A DNA stretch of 64,000 nucleotides, taken from Nocardioides panzhihuensis (GTDB lineage: Bacteria > Actinomycetota > Actinomycetes > Propionibacteriales > Nocardioidaceae). Positions within the stretch are counted from its first letter, which is position 1. Each line of letters begins with the position of its first letter. Shown here in pieces: positions 43,285 to 51,693 of the stretch. The translations under genes were made by a program, and so were the position numbers. The stretch is taken from positions 1,426,001 to 1,490,000 of the forward strand of contig NZ_JACBZR010000001.1 of the NCBI RefSeq assembly GCF_013408335.1, given 5' to 3'. The notes below the pieces were generated by a model, which ran no database searches, was not told the origin of the DNA, and saw only the letters and a list, made by a program, of their open reading frames with translations.

Positions 43285-43883
43285 GCGCCACCATCCGTAC
43301 CCAGGAGGAGATCGCCGCTCGTGTCAAGGCGCTGGAGTCGATGCTCATCGAATCCGGCGTCATGACCACCCAGGCCATCGACCGGATGGTCGAGATCTAC
43401 GAGCACGAGGTCGGGCCGCAGCTCGGTGCCAAGGTGGTCGCCAAGGCGTGGAGCGACCCGGACTTCAAGGCCCGGCTCGTCGAGGACGCCAGCGAGGCCT
43501 GCAAGGAGCTCGGCATCAGCGGCCTGCAGGGCGAGGACATGGTGGTCGTGGAGAACTCCGAGAGCGTCCACAACGTCATCGTGTGCACCCTCTGCTCCTG
43601 CTACCCCTGGCCGGTCCTCGGCCTCCCGCCGAACTGGTACAAGGACCCGCAGTACCGCGCAGCAATCACCCGCGAGCCGCGCAAGGTCCTGAGCGAGGCG
43701 TTCGGCTTCACCGTCCTCGACAACGCCGAGGTACGCGTGTGGGACTCCAGCAGCGAGATGCGCTACTGGGTCCTGCCGCAGCGTCCGGGCGGCACCGACG
43801 GCTGGACCGAGGAGCAGCTCAGCGAGCTGGTGACGCGTGACTCGATGATCGGCGTCGGGCCCGTCGCGCCGGTGGCATCATGA
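43281..43883 (+). CDS. nthA: Nitrile hydratase alpha subunit, cobalt type
   Basis: The protein has 200 aa. The metal claw VCTLCSC (Cys102, 105, 107) has Thr between the first two Cys positions, the pattern of cobalt enzymes (Ser in iron enzymes). Ser106 and the two later Cys, normally oxidised after translation, complete the site. The rest ([23 protein letters not shown]) is typical. It hydrates nitriles to amides. The CbtB/CbtA cobalt uptake genes downstream agree with cobalt. Confidence 0.96.
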   Translation: MSATIRTQEEIAARVKALESMLIESGVMTTQAIDRMVEIYEHEVGPQLGAKVVAKAWSDPDFKARLVEDASEACKELGISGLQGEDMVVVENSESVHNVIVCTLCSCYPWPVLGLPPNWYKDPQYRAAITREPRKVLSEAFGFTVLDNAEVRVWDSSSEMRYWVLPQRPGGTDGWTEEQLSELVTRDSMIGVGPVAPVAS

Positions 43884-44314
43884 CCGCCGCAACCTTGCCG
43901 GGCCCCTACACCCCTGCCGAGGTGCTGAGGGAGTCTCGACGACAGGTGCAAGACCTCGTCTGCGGAATGCCGGGCACCGACCCGAGCCAGATGGGCTTCG
44001 AGTTTCCCTGGGAGATCCGGGCCTTCGCCATGGCGGTCGCCGCACACAAGGCACTCGGGTTCGACTGGACCGAGTTCCAGGCCGCGCTGATCGCATCGAT
44101 CCAGAAGTGGGAGGACGCCACGGGCTCGACAGCTGAGCAGCCGTGGTCCTACTACGAGCACTGGGTCGCGGCACTCGAGACGGTGATGGCAGTCCACGGC
44201 TCCCTCCCCGAGGCAGATCTTGACGCGAAGACCCAGCGGATCCTCGCCGAGCCGCCCAACCGCAACCACCACGAAGCTCACACCGAGCCCATCGCGATAG
44301 ACCCCGCCAGCTGA
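43880..44314 (+). CDS. Nitrile hydratase accessory/activator protein
   Basis: The protein has 144 aa and resembles the N-terminal half of nitrile hydratase beta ([48 protein letters not shown]). It is the small activator that inserts cobalt by self-subunit swapping (NhlE/P14K type). The C-terminus is His-rich ([10 protein letters not shown]). It overlaps the alpha gene by 4 bp. Confidence 0.9.
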   Translation: MTAATLPGPYTPAEVLRESRRQVQDLVCGMPGTDPSQMGFEFPWEIRAFAMAVAAHKALGFDWTEFQAALIASIQKWEDATGSTAEQPWSYYEHWVAALETVMAVHGSLPEADLDAKTQRILAEPPNRNHHEAHTEPIAIDPAS

Positions 44315-44362
44315 TCTCTCCCGCTGTTACCTCCCGCTGTTCCCAACCGAAAGGAACCCATC

Positions 44363-44560
44363 ATGGCAACCGAGAACACCGCCTCCCTTGGCGGCAACCT
44401 GACCGCAACGGCCATGGCGCTCGCCCTTGCCGCAGTCGCCCTGTTCAGCGTGCTGTTCCTCCTGCAGGAGAACGGCGCTGTGATCGGTGCGGACAACGGC
44501 ATGTGGCTGCACGAGGTCACCCATGACGCGCGGCACGCCCTCGGCGTTCCCTGCCACTGA
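44363..44560 (+). CDS. cbtB: Cobalt transporter subunit CbtB
   Basis: This 65-aa protein has one membrane helix (ALALAAVALFSVLFLLQE) and the C-terminal metal-binding tail WLHEVTHDARHALGVPCH, as in CbtB. It is followed 11 bp later by cbtA. Presence of CbtAB inside a nitrile hydratase operon implies dedicated cobalt supply. RBS GAAAGG lies upstream of the ATG. Confidence 0.88.
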   Translation: MATENTASLGGNLTATAMALALAAVALFSVLFLLQENGAVIGADNGMWLHEVTHDARHALGVPCH

Positions 44561-44571
44561 GCGACGAGCTC

Positions 44572-45387
44572 ATGACCAGCACCCCAGCCACCCTGGGCCG
44601 CACCGTCGGCCACGGCGCCCTCGCGGGCGCCGTGGCCGGCTGCGCCGGCGCCGCGGTGATGTACTTCCTCGTCGAGCCCTCCATCCGGACTGCGATCGCG
44701 ATCGAGGACGCAGCGAGCAAGGCGGCAGAGTCCTCGGGTCACTCCCACACCCACGCGCCGGGTCACACCCACGTGTCCAGCGAGCTGGTGACCCGTGGTG
44801 AGCAGGTGGTCTACGGCATGCTGACCGCGGTCGTCGTCGGCACATTCATCGGCGTCGCCTTCGCGCTCGTGCACCGATACTTCGGTCGCCGGATCGCGGG
44901 TCGTGGCCTACCTGGGTCCGCGTTGATTCTCGCGGCTCTGGGATTCCTCACGCTCACGCTTGCTCCCGCCATCGTCATCCCGGCCAATCCTCCTGCGGTC
45001 GGCGACCCAGCGACGGTCAACCTCAGGACCCTGACGTACGTGGGCACCATCGTCTGCGCTGTCGCCTTCACCGGAATGGTCATCGCGGCTTCACGGGCGA
45101 CTTCGCTCTCGACTCGGAACCGCACTCTGGCCGCCAGCGCCGTCGCTGTTGCCGGTGTCATGGTTCTCCTGTTCGGGATTCCGAACCGTCCCGACGCCAT
45201 CCCCGCCGATGTTCCAGCTGGTCTGATCTGGTCATTCCGGCTCGGGTCGATCGCACAGCTTGCGTCGATGTGGCTCGTCATGGGAGCGGTCTACGGCTGG
45301 CTCGCCACAGGATCTCGGAAGAGCAAGGCCGACACGACAGCACACGACCGGGCCGGCGCCCCGGCTGGCCCGCTCTCCTCGGTCTGA
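44572..45387 (+). CDS. cbtA: Cobalt transporter subunit CbtA
   Basis: This 271-aa membrane protein has about six helices and a His-rich external loop (GHSHTHAPGHTHVSS, around residues 58-72) that likely binds Co2+. The family is known as CbtA, predicted cobalt transporter, usually B12-controlled; I saw no cobalamin riboswitch here. It is within the nitrile hydratase operon, 4 bp before the [2Fe-2S] protein gene. Confidence 0.88.
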   Translation: MTSTPATLGRTVGHGALAGAVAGCAGAAVMYFLVEPSIRTAIAIEDAASKAAESSGHSHTHAPGHTHVSSELVTRGEQVVYGMLTAVVVGTFIGVAFALVHRYFGRRIAGRGLPGSALILAALGFLTLTLAPAIVIPANPPAVGDPATVNLRTLTYVGTIVCAVAFTGMVIAASRATSLSTRNRTLAASAVAVAGVMVLLFGIPNRPDAIPADVPAGLIWSFRLGSIAQLASMWLVMGAVYGWLATGSRKSKADTTAHDRAGAPAGPLSSV

Positions 45388-45391
45388 TCTC

Positions 45392-45766
45392 ATGGGAACG
45401 ACGACCAGCCCTCGGGTGCGGATGTGTCGCGGTTGCTGCTGCGGCACCGAACGCAAGCACCCTGATGTCGACCACGACGCCATCGCAGCCGCCCTCGAAG
45501 ACTCACCAGGGCCAGCCATTTCGGTCGTCCGGGTGGACTGCCTGTGGGCATGCGAGCACTCCAACGTCGTCGTCATCAACCCCGCCACCGAGGCCCGCCA
45601 GCGCGGTGCACGACCTGCATGGATCACTCAGGTCAACACCCTGCAGCGCGCCGAAGCCGTCGCGAGCTGGGTGCGCGCCGGCGGGCCTGGGCACGCGCCC
45701 GCACCCGCCGAGCTCGGCCCCATCCTGACCGGCGCCGACATCCACAAGCGCACGACCGGCTGGTAA
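45392..45766 (+). CDS. Thioredoxin-like [2Fe-2S] ferredoxin-domain protein
   Basis: The protein has 124 aa. Cys residues in MCRGCCCG (Cys12, 15, 16, 17) and in DCLWAC (CxxxC) fit the thioredoxin-like ferredoxin pattern. The remainder is a small alpha/beta domain with an Ala/Pro linker and a basic C-terminus. It is between cbtA and the aldoxime dehydratase gene. It may donate electrons to keep the aldoxime dehydratase heme ferrous, since that enzyme needs Fe(II); this is inference. A role in cobalt handling is an alternative. Confidence 0.75.
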   Translation: MGTTTSPRVRMCRGCCCGTERKHPDVDHDAIAAALEDSPGPAISVVRVDCLWACEHSNVVVINPATEARQRGARPAWITQVNTLQRAEAVASWVRAGGPGHAPAPAELGPILTGADIHKRTTGW

Positions 45767-45838
45767 CGGGCCAGCGGGCCGCGGGAGCACAGGCTGCCCC
45801 CAACCAACGAAACTCCGCAGGAACCGAAAGGCACAACC

Positions 45839-46912
45839 ATGGAATCCGCGATCGACACCCACCTCAAGTGCCCGCGCACACTCTCTCGGCGAGTGTCCGA
45901 GGACTACACCCCGCCCTTCCCGATGTTCGTGGCACGCGGCGACAAGGCGATCCAGCAGACTGTCATGGCCTACTTCGGGGTCCAGTTCGAAGACGAGTCC
46001 AAGCGTCCGCAAGCTCTCGCCGCGTTCCAGCACATCATCGGCACGTTCAGCCTGGCGGACGGCCCCCTGAGCCACGACCTCACCCACCACGTCGACAACC
46101 AGGACCACCACAACCTGATGGCGGTCGCATACTGGACCGACCCCGCGGCGTACTGCCGCTGGCTTCGCTCCGACGACGTCAACGGCTGGTGGTCTGCCGA
46201 CGAGCGTCTCGACGAGGGCCTCGGCTACTTCCGCGAGATCATCGCGCCCCGTGCTGACCAGTTCGAGACGCTGTACGCGTTCACCGAGGATTTCCCCGGC
46301 ATCGGCGGCGTCATGGGTGAGCGTGGCACCGGCAGCACCGTGAGCGGCGAGATCGAGGAGCACGGCTATTGGGGATCGATGCGCGATCGGATCCCGGCCT
46401 CCCAGGTCGACTGGATGGAGGCGACCGAGGACCTGGTCGTCGTCTCCGGCGACCCGTCGAAAGACGGCCGCGTCATCGTTCGCGGCCACGACAACATCGC
46501 AGTGATCCGCTCCGGCCAGGAGTGGAGCGCCGCCGGTGAGGAGGAGCGCAACCTGTTCTTCGATGAGATCCTGCCAAGCCTTCAGGACGGTATGGACTTC
46601 CTCCGCGACAACGGGGCCGAGATGGGCTGCTACAGCAACCGCTTCGTCCGCTCGATCGACATCGACGGCAACGAGCTCGACGAGAGCTACAACATCGGCC
46701 ACTGGCGCGCGCTCGATAAACTCGAGCGCTGGGCGGAGTCGCACCCGACGCACCTGCGGATCTTCGTCACGTTCTTCCGCGTCGTCGCGGGTCTGGAGAA
46801 GCTCCGCCTCTATCACGAGGTGTCGGTCTCGGACGCCAAGGATCAGATGTTCGAGTACATCAACTGCCACCCGCAGACCGGCATGATGCGAGACGCCCAG
46901 GCTCTCGCCTGA
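45839..46912 (+). CDS. oxd: Aldoxime dehydratase (heme, OxdA/OxdRE type)
   Basis: This 357-aa heme protein dehydrates aldoximes to nitriles. Counted against the known rhodococcal enzyme with a constant +6 shift, the functional residues are kept: Arg184 (Arg178), Ser225 (Ser219), proximal His305 (His299) and distal His326 (His320). It is the last gene of the operon, giving the complete aldoxime-nitrile-amide-acid pathway. A perfect hairpin at 46922-46960 follows. Confidence 0.95.
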   Translation: MESAIDTHLKCPRTLSRRVSEDYTPPFPMFVARGDKAIQQTVMAYFGVQFEDESKRPQALAAFQHIIGTFSLADGPLSHDLTHHVDNQDHHNLMAVAYWTDPAAYCRWLRSDDVNGWWSADERLDEGLGYFREIIAPRADQFETLYAFTEDFPGIGGVMGERGTGSTVSGEIEEHGYWGSMRDRIPASQVDWMEATEDLVVVSGDPSKDGRVIVRGHDNIAVIRSGQEWSAAGEEERNLFFDEILPSLQDGMDFLRDNGAEMGCYSNRFVRSIDIDGNELDESYNIGHWRALDKLERWAESHPTHLRIFVTFFRVVAGLEKLRLYHEVSVSDAKDQMFEYINCHPQTGMMRDAQALA

Positions 46913-46921
46913 CCCACATGC

Positions 46922-46960
46922 TCCGTTGCCGGGCGGCACCCGAGGCTGCCCGGCAACGGA
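46922..46960 (+). terminator. Terminator of the aldoxime/nitrile operon
   Basis: The 13-bp arms TCCGTTGCCGGGC / GCCCGGCAACGGA are perfectly paired, with a 13-nt loop. It starts 9 bp after the aldoxime dehydratase stop. Confidence 0.8.
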
Positions 46961-47390
46961 TTCCAATGCTGAAACTTCCCAGCCGAGAACGAAAGCCTGA
47001 CCGATGACGACCACGACTTGGTGCTACGACGACGACCTATCCAGCCGACTTCGGCGAATGGGCTTGGGTCCCAGTCGGCACGAGATGCCGATATCTGTGC
47101 GACCGTTCTTTCGGTAGTCGCCTCTGTGAGGGACTATCCACGGTGCCGGGGGAGGAGTGGCAGCAGTAGGCTCTGCGGTAGCGAGACCACTTTGCTCCAA
47201 AGAGCGCCGTGACGGTCAGCGCTGACCCACCGCGTGCCCGGCCGGGGACATCAGGTTCAGGCGTGGACCGATTCGGCGAATTGACTCTGCCGCACCTGAT
47301 CGGTGGCGCAGAGCTGACAGCCGAGCTCGAGGCGAAGCGCGCGCGATCGCCGAGGGCACCTCCGTCGCCGCGGCGCAGTAGCGGCAGGTC
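46961..47390. other. Interval between oxd terminator and mftR
   Basis: This stretch is 430 bp with no clear gene. A 37-codon frame from ATG 47003 (MTTTTWCYDDDLSSRL) looks like the start of a broken gene but matches nothing I know. The codon pattern after it is poor. Confidence 0.4.
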
Positions 47391-48002
47391 TCAGCACGAG
47401 ACGTACGAGCGCAGGTGGGCCATCGTGGCGTCGAGCAGGTCGGGGAGTGAGGCGTCCTCGTCGGCGAGCCATGCCTGATACGAGGTCAGGGCGAGGGCGA
47501 GCGAGACCTGACCGACGGTCTGGGGGAGAAGACCGTCTGGGCCGAGACCGGTGCGCTCGGCGACGTACTCGGCGATGACCTCGCGCCAGCTGGCGTAGCG
47601 GAGCACCGAGTGGGCCTGGAGTGCCGGGGTGGTCAGGATCAGGCGCATCCGGTCGCGGTGGCTGGGCTGCGCATCGGCGGGGAAGTCGTTGAACGCGAGT
47701 ACGCCCCGGTGGACCGCTTCGTGCAGCGGTACGTCTGTGGGCATGGAGCGCAGGATCTCGCGGAAGGCGTCGAGGGTGCGGTCGAACTGTCCCCAGGGGA
47801 TGTCGTTCTTGGAGGGGTAGTAGCGGGTGATGGTGCGCCTTCCGACCCCGATCGCCTCGCCGATGTCGTCGAGGGTGGTGGCCTCGAAACCCTTGGTCAC
47901 GAAGAGCCGGAAGGCCGCCTGCTCGATCTCCGCGTGCGTGGTCGCGGCGGGGCGACCGCGGAGCGAGCGGCGCCGTGTCGCGGGGGCGGGCATGGTCGGC
48001 AT
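47391..48002 (-). CDS. mftR: Mycofactocin system regulator MftR (TetR family)
   Basis: The protein has 203 aa. The HTH is TTLDDIGEAIGVGRRTITRYYPSKNDIPWGQFDRTL, characteristic of MftR, with a C-terminal ligand domain (ALALTSYQAWLAD). Known MftR proteins bind long acyl-CoAs and repress the mft operon. It is divergent from mftA copy 2, with an inverted repeat in the gap. No second mftR lies next to cluster 1. Confidence 0.92.
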   Translation of the reverse strand: MPTMPAPATRRRSLRGRPAATTHAEIEQAAFRLFVTKGFEATTLDDIGEAIGVGRRTITRYYPSKNDIPWGQFDRTLDAFREILRSMPTDVPLHEAVHRGVLAFNDFPADAQPSHRDRMRLILTTPALQAHSVLRYASWREVIAEYVAERTGLGPDGLLPQTVGQVSLALALTSYQAWLADEDASLPDLLDATMAHLRSYVSC

Positions 48003-48067
48003 CTGCCGAATCTATCAGCAGCGGTTTAGGCAAAAGAATAGTTCGTTCCGGCATTCCCCTATCTTTT

Positions 48068-48082
48068 TGACCCTGAGTGTCA
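48068..48082. promoter_or_regulatory. Candidate MftR operator
   Basis: TGACCCT-G-AGTGTCA is an inverted repeat with one mismatch. It lies between mftR and mftA copy 2 and overlaps a possible TTGACC -35 at 48067-48072. Confidence 0.5.
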
Positions 48083-48142
48083 TTAATGTGTTGCGCATCA
48101 CCACAACCGCGTCTTCGGGCGCCGAGGATGAAGGAGAGTGTC

Positions 48143-48241
48143 ATGACCCCTGAAGAGAGCACCCAGGTCGTGGACGAGGCCCTGACCGAGGAGTCGTTGA
48201 TCGAGGAGGTCTCGATCGACGGCATGTGCGGCGTCTACTGA
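48143..48241 (+). CDS. mftA: Mycofactocin precursor peptide MftA (copy 2)
   Basis: This 32-aa precursor ends in IDGMCGVY, with GAAGGAG a few bases before the ATG at 48143. The leader (MTPEESTQVVDEALTE) differs from copy 1, but the last 14 residues (LIEEVSIDGMCGVY) are the same. mftB follows 20 bp downstream rather than overlapping as in cluster 1. Confidence 0.95.
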   Translation: MTPEESTQVVDEALTEESLIEEVSIDGMCGVY

Positions 48242-48261
48242 GCCGCGAACCGAGTGATCTG

Positions 48262-48534
48262 ATGACCGCTGTGAGCCTGGACAGTGCGTGGAGCCTGTCG
48301 CCGTCCGTGGAGCTGCGTCCGGAGCCTTTCGGGGCGTTGGCCTACCACTTCGGGAACCGGAAGCTGACCTTCCTCAAGCGTCCCGAGCTGGTGGCGGTGG
48401 TGCGTGCCCTGGGATCTCACCCGGATGTGCGTGGAGCGCTCGAGGCATCAGGGGTGCCGGAGGGCCAGCACGCTGCGTACGTTGCTGCGCTCTCCGGCCT
48501 CGCCAAGACCGACATGATCCGCCCTGTGGCGTGA
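48262..48534 (+). CDS. mftB: Mycofactocin peptide chaperone MftB (copy 2)
   Basis: The protein has 90 aa from ATG 48262. The core WSLSPSVELRPEPFGALAYHFGNRKLTFLKRPELV is nearly the same as copy 1. It presents MftA to MftC. The N-terminus differs (MTAVSLDSA here, MPDLLLDPI in copy 1). Confidence 0.93.
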   Translation: MTAVSLDSAWSLSPSVELRPEPFGALAYHFGNRKLTFLKRPELVAVVRALGSHPDVRGALEASGVPEGQHAAYVAALSGLAKTDMIRPVA

Positions 48535-48544
48535 GGAGACTGTG

Positions 48545-49756
48545 ATGAAGCTGGTGGAGCACTTCGAGCTCGGCCTGGATGCGCCGATCTGTCTGACTTG
48601 GGAACTGACGTATGCGTGCAACTTGGAGTGTGCGCACTGCTTGTCGAGCAGTGGTCGGCGTGACCCGCGTGAGCTGAGTACGGAGCAGTGTGAGGCGGTG
48701 ATCGATGAGCTGCAGCGGATGCAGGTGTTCTATGTGAACATCGGCGGCGGTGAGCCGACCGTACGTCCCGACTTCTGGCACCTGGTCGAGTACGCCGTCG
48801 CTCACGACGTGGGGGTGAAGTTCTCCACCAACGGTGTCCGGCTCACTCCGGAGCGGGCGCGGTGGCTGGCGGCCAGCGACTATGTGGATGTCCAGATCTC
48901 CCTCGATGGTGCTACGGCCGAGGTCAATGACCGGGTGCGGGGGACGGGTTCGTATGACACCGCGATCACTGCGCTGCGCAACCTGCACGAGGCGGGGTTT
49001 GGTGATGCGAAGGTGAGTGTGGTCTGCACCCGGGAGAACATCGGGCAGCTCGACGAGTTCAAGGCGATCGCTGACCGGTTCGGTGCGACGCTGCGGTTGA
49101 CCCGGTTGCGTCCCTCGGGTCGTGGCGCGGATGTGTGGGATGAGCTGCACCCGTTGCCCGAACAGCAGCGGGAGCTGTACGAGTGGCTGGTCGCCAACGG
49201 TGACAACGTGCTGACCGGTGACTCTTTCTTCCACCTGGCGGCGTTCGGGCCGGAGGACGGGAGCGGTGCTCTGCCGGGGCTGAATCTGTGCGGAGCGGGC
49301 AGAGTGGTGTGCCTGATCGACCCGGTCGGAGACGTCTATGCCTGCCCGTTCGCGATCCACGACGAGTTCCTGGCCGGCAACCTGCTCGCCGACGGCGGCT
49401 TCGACAAGGTGTGGAAGACCTCGGCGCTCTTCCGGGAGTTGCGTGAGCCGCAGACCGGTGGTGCCTGCTCGGGCTGCGCCCACTACGACTCCTGCCGTGG
49501 CGGTTGCATGGCGGCGAAGTTCTTCACCGGGCTGCCGCTGGATGGGCCGGACCCGGAGTGTGTCCAGGGCTATGGCGAGTCTGCGCTGGCCGGTGCCCGG
49601 ACCATTCCGGCGGCTGGTCAGGACCACTCCCGCAGCGCTCCCAGCCGTAACGCGCCAGTGCTGCTGACCCTCTCCCGACGCCGACCCGACGCCGAGCTGG
49701 CGCCACCGGTGAGCGCCTGCGCGGAGTCGCCGCTGGCCGGCTTCGCCCCCAACTGA
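48545..49756 (+). CDS. mftC: Mycofactocin radical SAM maturase MftC (copy 2)
   Basis: The protein has 403 aa. CNLECAHC (Cys25, 29, 32) binds the SAM cluster; the SPASM Cys set is complete (LCGAGRVVC, YACPF, ACSGCAHYDSCRGGC, PECVQGYGE). ATG 48545 is preferred over GTG 48542, because AGGAG at 48534-48538 gives 6-bp spacing. It is highly similar to copy 1 except at the N-terminus and C-terminus (GFAPN here). Confidence 0.96.
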   Translation: MKLVEHFELGLDAPICLTWELTYACNLECAHCLSSSGRRDPRELSTEQCEAVIDELQRMQVFYVNIGGGEPTVRPDFWHLVEYAVAHDVGVKFSTNGVRLTPERARWLAASDYVDVQISLDGATAEVNDRVRGTGSYDTAITALRNLHEAGFGDAKVSVVCTRENIGQLDEFKAIADRFGATLRLTRLRPSGRGADVWDELHPLPEQQRELYEWLVANGDNVLTGDSFFHLAAFGPEDGSGALPGLNLCGAGRVVCLIDPVGDVYACPFAIHDEFLAGNLLADGGFDKVWKTSALFRELREPQTGGACSGCAHYDSCRGGCMAAKFFTGLPLDGPDPECVQGYGESALAGARTIPAAGQDHSRSAPSRNAPVLLTLSRRRPDAELAPPVSACAESPLAGFAPN

Positions 49757-49786
49757 CCCTCTGAAGACAGAAGCGAGAAAACTGAC

Positions 49787-51025
49787 ATGGCCTGGAAGAA
49801 CCCCTGGAAGCAGAACCCGTGGTTCGAGTCCGTCGCGGTGGCGCAGGAGCGTGCCCGCAAGCGGCTGCCGAAGCCGGTGTATGCGGCTCTGCTGGCCGGG
49901 TCTGAGCGCGGCCAGACGATCGCGGACAACCAGCAGGCCTTCGCCGACCTCGGGCTGGCGCCGCATGTGGCTGGCCATCACGACAAGCGCGAGCTGTCGA
50001 CCACGGTGCTGGGCCAGGAGATCGGGTTCCCGGTGATCATCTCGCCCACCGGCGTACAGGCCGTCCATCCCGACGGTGAGGTCGCGGTCGCGCGGGCGGC
50101 GGCGGCCCGGGGCACGGTGATGGGGCTGTCCAACTTCGCTTCCAAGGCGGTCGAGGAGGTCGTGGCGGCCAACGCGGCGACGTTCTTCCAGATGTATTGG
50201 ACCGGTGACCGGGAGGTGATGATCCGCCGGATGCGCCGGGCCCACGCGGCCGGGGCGAAGGCGCTGATCGCCACCCTGGACTGGTCGTTCTCCATGGGCC
50301 GTGACTGGGGCAGCCCGGAGATCCCGGAGAAGGTCGACATCAACGCGATGCTCAAGTTCGCGCCCCAGGTGATGAGCCGCGGGAAGTGGATGGCGGCGTA
50401 CGCCCGCAGTGGTGGCATCCCGGACCTGACCGCTCCCAACCTGGCACCGATCGCCGATGACGGCAGCCTGGGGGAGCCGCCCACGTTCTTCGGTGCCTAC
50501 TACGAGTGGATGACCACGCCGCCGCCGTCGTGGGACGACGTGGCCTGGATGGTGAGCACCTGGAAGGAGTTGAGCGGAGGCAAGCCGTTCATGCTCAAGG
50601 GCGTGTGCCGGGTCGATGACGCGCTGCGTGCGGTCGATGCGGGTGTGGATGCGATCTCGGTCTCCAACCACGGCGGCAACAACCTCGATGGCACCCCGGC
50701 CACGATCCGGGTGCTGCCTGCGATCGCGACCGCGGTGGGCGACCAGATCGAGGTGCTCCTCGACGGTGGGGTACGCCGCGGCTCCGACGTCGCCAAGGCA
50801 CTCGCCCTGGGTGCCCGTGCGGTGATGATCGGGCGTGCCTACCTGTGGGGCCTGGGTGCCAACGGCCAGGCCGGTGTCGAGAACGTCCTCGACGTCCTCC
50901 GCAATGGCCTCGACTCCGCAGTCCTGGGCATGGGCAAGGCCTCCATCCACGACCTCACCCCCGCCGACCTGGTGATCCCCGACGGCTTCGAACTCGCCCT
51001 GGGCCGACCACTGGGCCGGCCGTGA
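49787..51025 (+). CDS. mftD: Mycofactocin FMN-dependent oxidase MftD (copy 2)
   Basis: The protein has 412 aa, same architecture as copy 1: IISPTGVQAVHPDGEVAVARA, LDWSFSMGRDWGSPEIPEKVD, SVSNHGGNNLDGTP and LLDGGVRRGSDVAKALALG. It is separated from mftC by 30 bp rather than overlapping. It overlaps mftE (GTGA). Confidence 0.95.
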   Translation: MAWKNPWKQNPWFESVAVAQERARKRLPKPVYAALLAGSERGQTIADNQQAFADLGLAPHVAGHHDKRELSTTVLGQEIGFPVIISPTGVQAVHPDGEVAVARAAAARGTVMGLSNFASKAVEEVVAANAATFFQMYWTGDREVMIRRMRRAHAAGAKALIATLDWSFSMGRDWGSPEIPEKVDINAMLKFAPQVMSRGKWMAAYARSGGIPDLTAPNLAPIADDGSLGEPPTFFGAYYEWMTTPPPSWDDVAWMVSTWKELSGGKPFMLKGVCRVDDALRAVDAGVDAISVSNHGGNNLDGTPATIRVLPAIATAVGDQIEVLLDGGVRRGSDVAKALALGARAVMIGRAYLWGLGANGQAGVENVLDVLRNGLDSAVLGMGKASIHDLTPADLVIPDGFELALGRPLGRP

Positions 51026-51693
51026 GCCTGGTCGACCGTCCGTCGCCGGAGATCGTGCCGGGCGGCACGGTCCTGGTGCCGGTCGGGTCCACCGAGCAGC
51101 ACGGCCCTCACCTGCCGCTCGACGTCGACACCGTGATCGCGACCGCGGTCGCCGACGAGCTCGCCCCGCTCATCGGCGCCTCGGTCGCGCCGGCGGTGCC
51201 GATCGGGGCCAGCGGGGAGCACCAGTCGTTTCCGGGGACCATCTCGATCGGGACCGCGGTGCTGACCTCGGTCCTGGTCGAGCTCGGCCGCTCGCTGACC
51301 ACCTGGGCCGCCCGGGTCGTCCTGGTCAACGGCCACGGCGGCAACCTGGACGCGGTCACGGCCGCCGTCACGGTCCTTCGCGCCGAGGGGAGAAAGGTCG
51401 CCTGGGTGCCCTGTCAGGTGCCCTACGCCGACCCGCACGCCGGGCTCACCGAGACCTCGCTGATGCTGCACCTGGACCCCGAACGGGTACGCCTGCGACA
51501 GGCCGTAGCGGGCAACACCCGGCCGCTGCGTGAGCTGCTGTCCCAGATGTGCGCCGGGGGAGTGGAGGCGGTCTCGGCCAACGGAGTCCTCGGCGACCCG
51601 ACCGGCGCCAGTGCGGAGATCGGCAAACGAATCCTCGCCGAGATGGTCTTCGCTGCCTACGACCGTCTGCAGATCGGTGTCGTGGCGCGATGA
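51022..51693 (+). CDS. mftE: Mycofactocin precursor peptidase MftE (copy 2)
   Basis: This 223-aa creatininase-type metallopeptidase starts with GTG at 51022, inside the mftD stop. Metal ligand motifs: PVGSTEQHGPHLPLDVD, ASGEHQSFPGT, NGHGGN and GLTETSLML. It cleaves the modified C-terminus from MftA. Confidence 0.94.
   Translation: MSLVDRPSPEIVPGGTVLVPVGSTEQHGPHLPLDVDTVIATAVADELAPLIGASVAPAVPIGASGEHQSFPGTISIGTAVLTSVLVELGRSLTTWAARVVLVNGHGGNLDAVTAAVTVLRAEGRKVAWVPCQVPYADPHAGLTETSLMLHLDPERVRLRQAVAGNTRPLRELLSQMCAGGVEAVSANGVLGDPTGASAEIGKRILAEMVFAAYDRLQIGVVAR

Noticed and set aside
43281..43883. Iron-type nitrile hydratase or thiocyanate hydrolase
   Set aside because: The claw is CTLCSC (cobalt pattern) and cobalt transporters plus amidase and aldoxime dehydratase are in the operon.
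44315..44572. Cobalamin riboswitch before cbtB
   Set aside because: The gap is too short and shows no B12-box-like sequence; the genes are read within the nitrile hydratase operon.
45503..47014. Long minus-strand frame opposite the aldoxime dehydratase
   Set aside because: It is the mirror of the oxd gene; no domain, Val/Asp-rich composition.
48374..50950. 858-codon minus-strand frame opposite mftC2/mftD2
   Set aside because: It is antisense to two clear genes and contains only shadow sequence.
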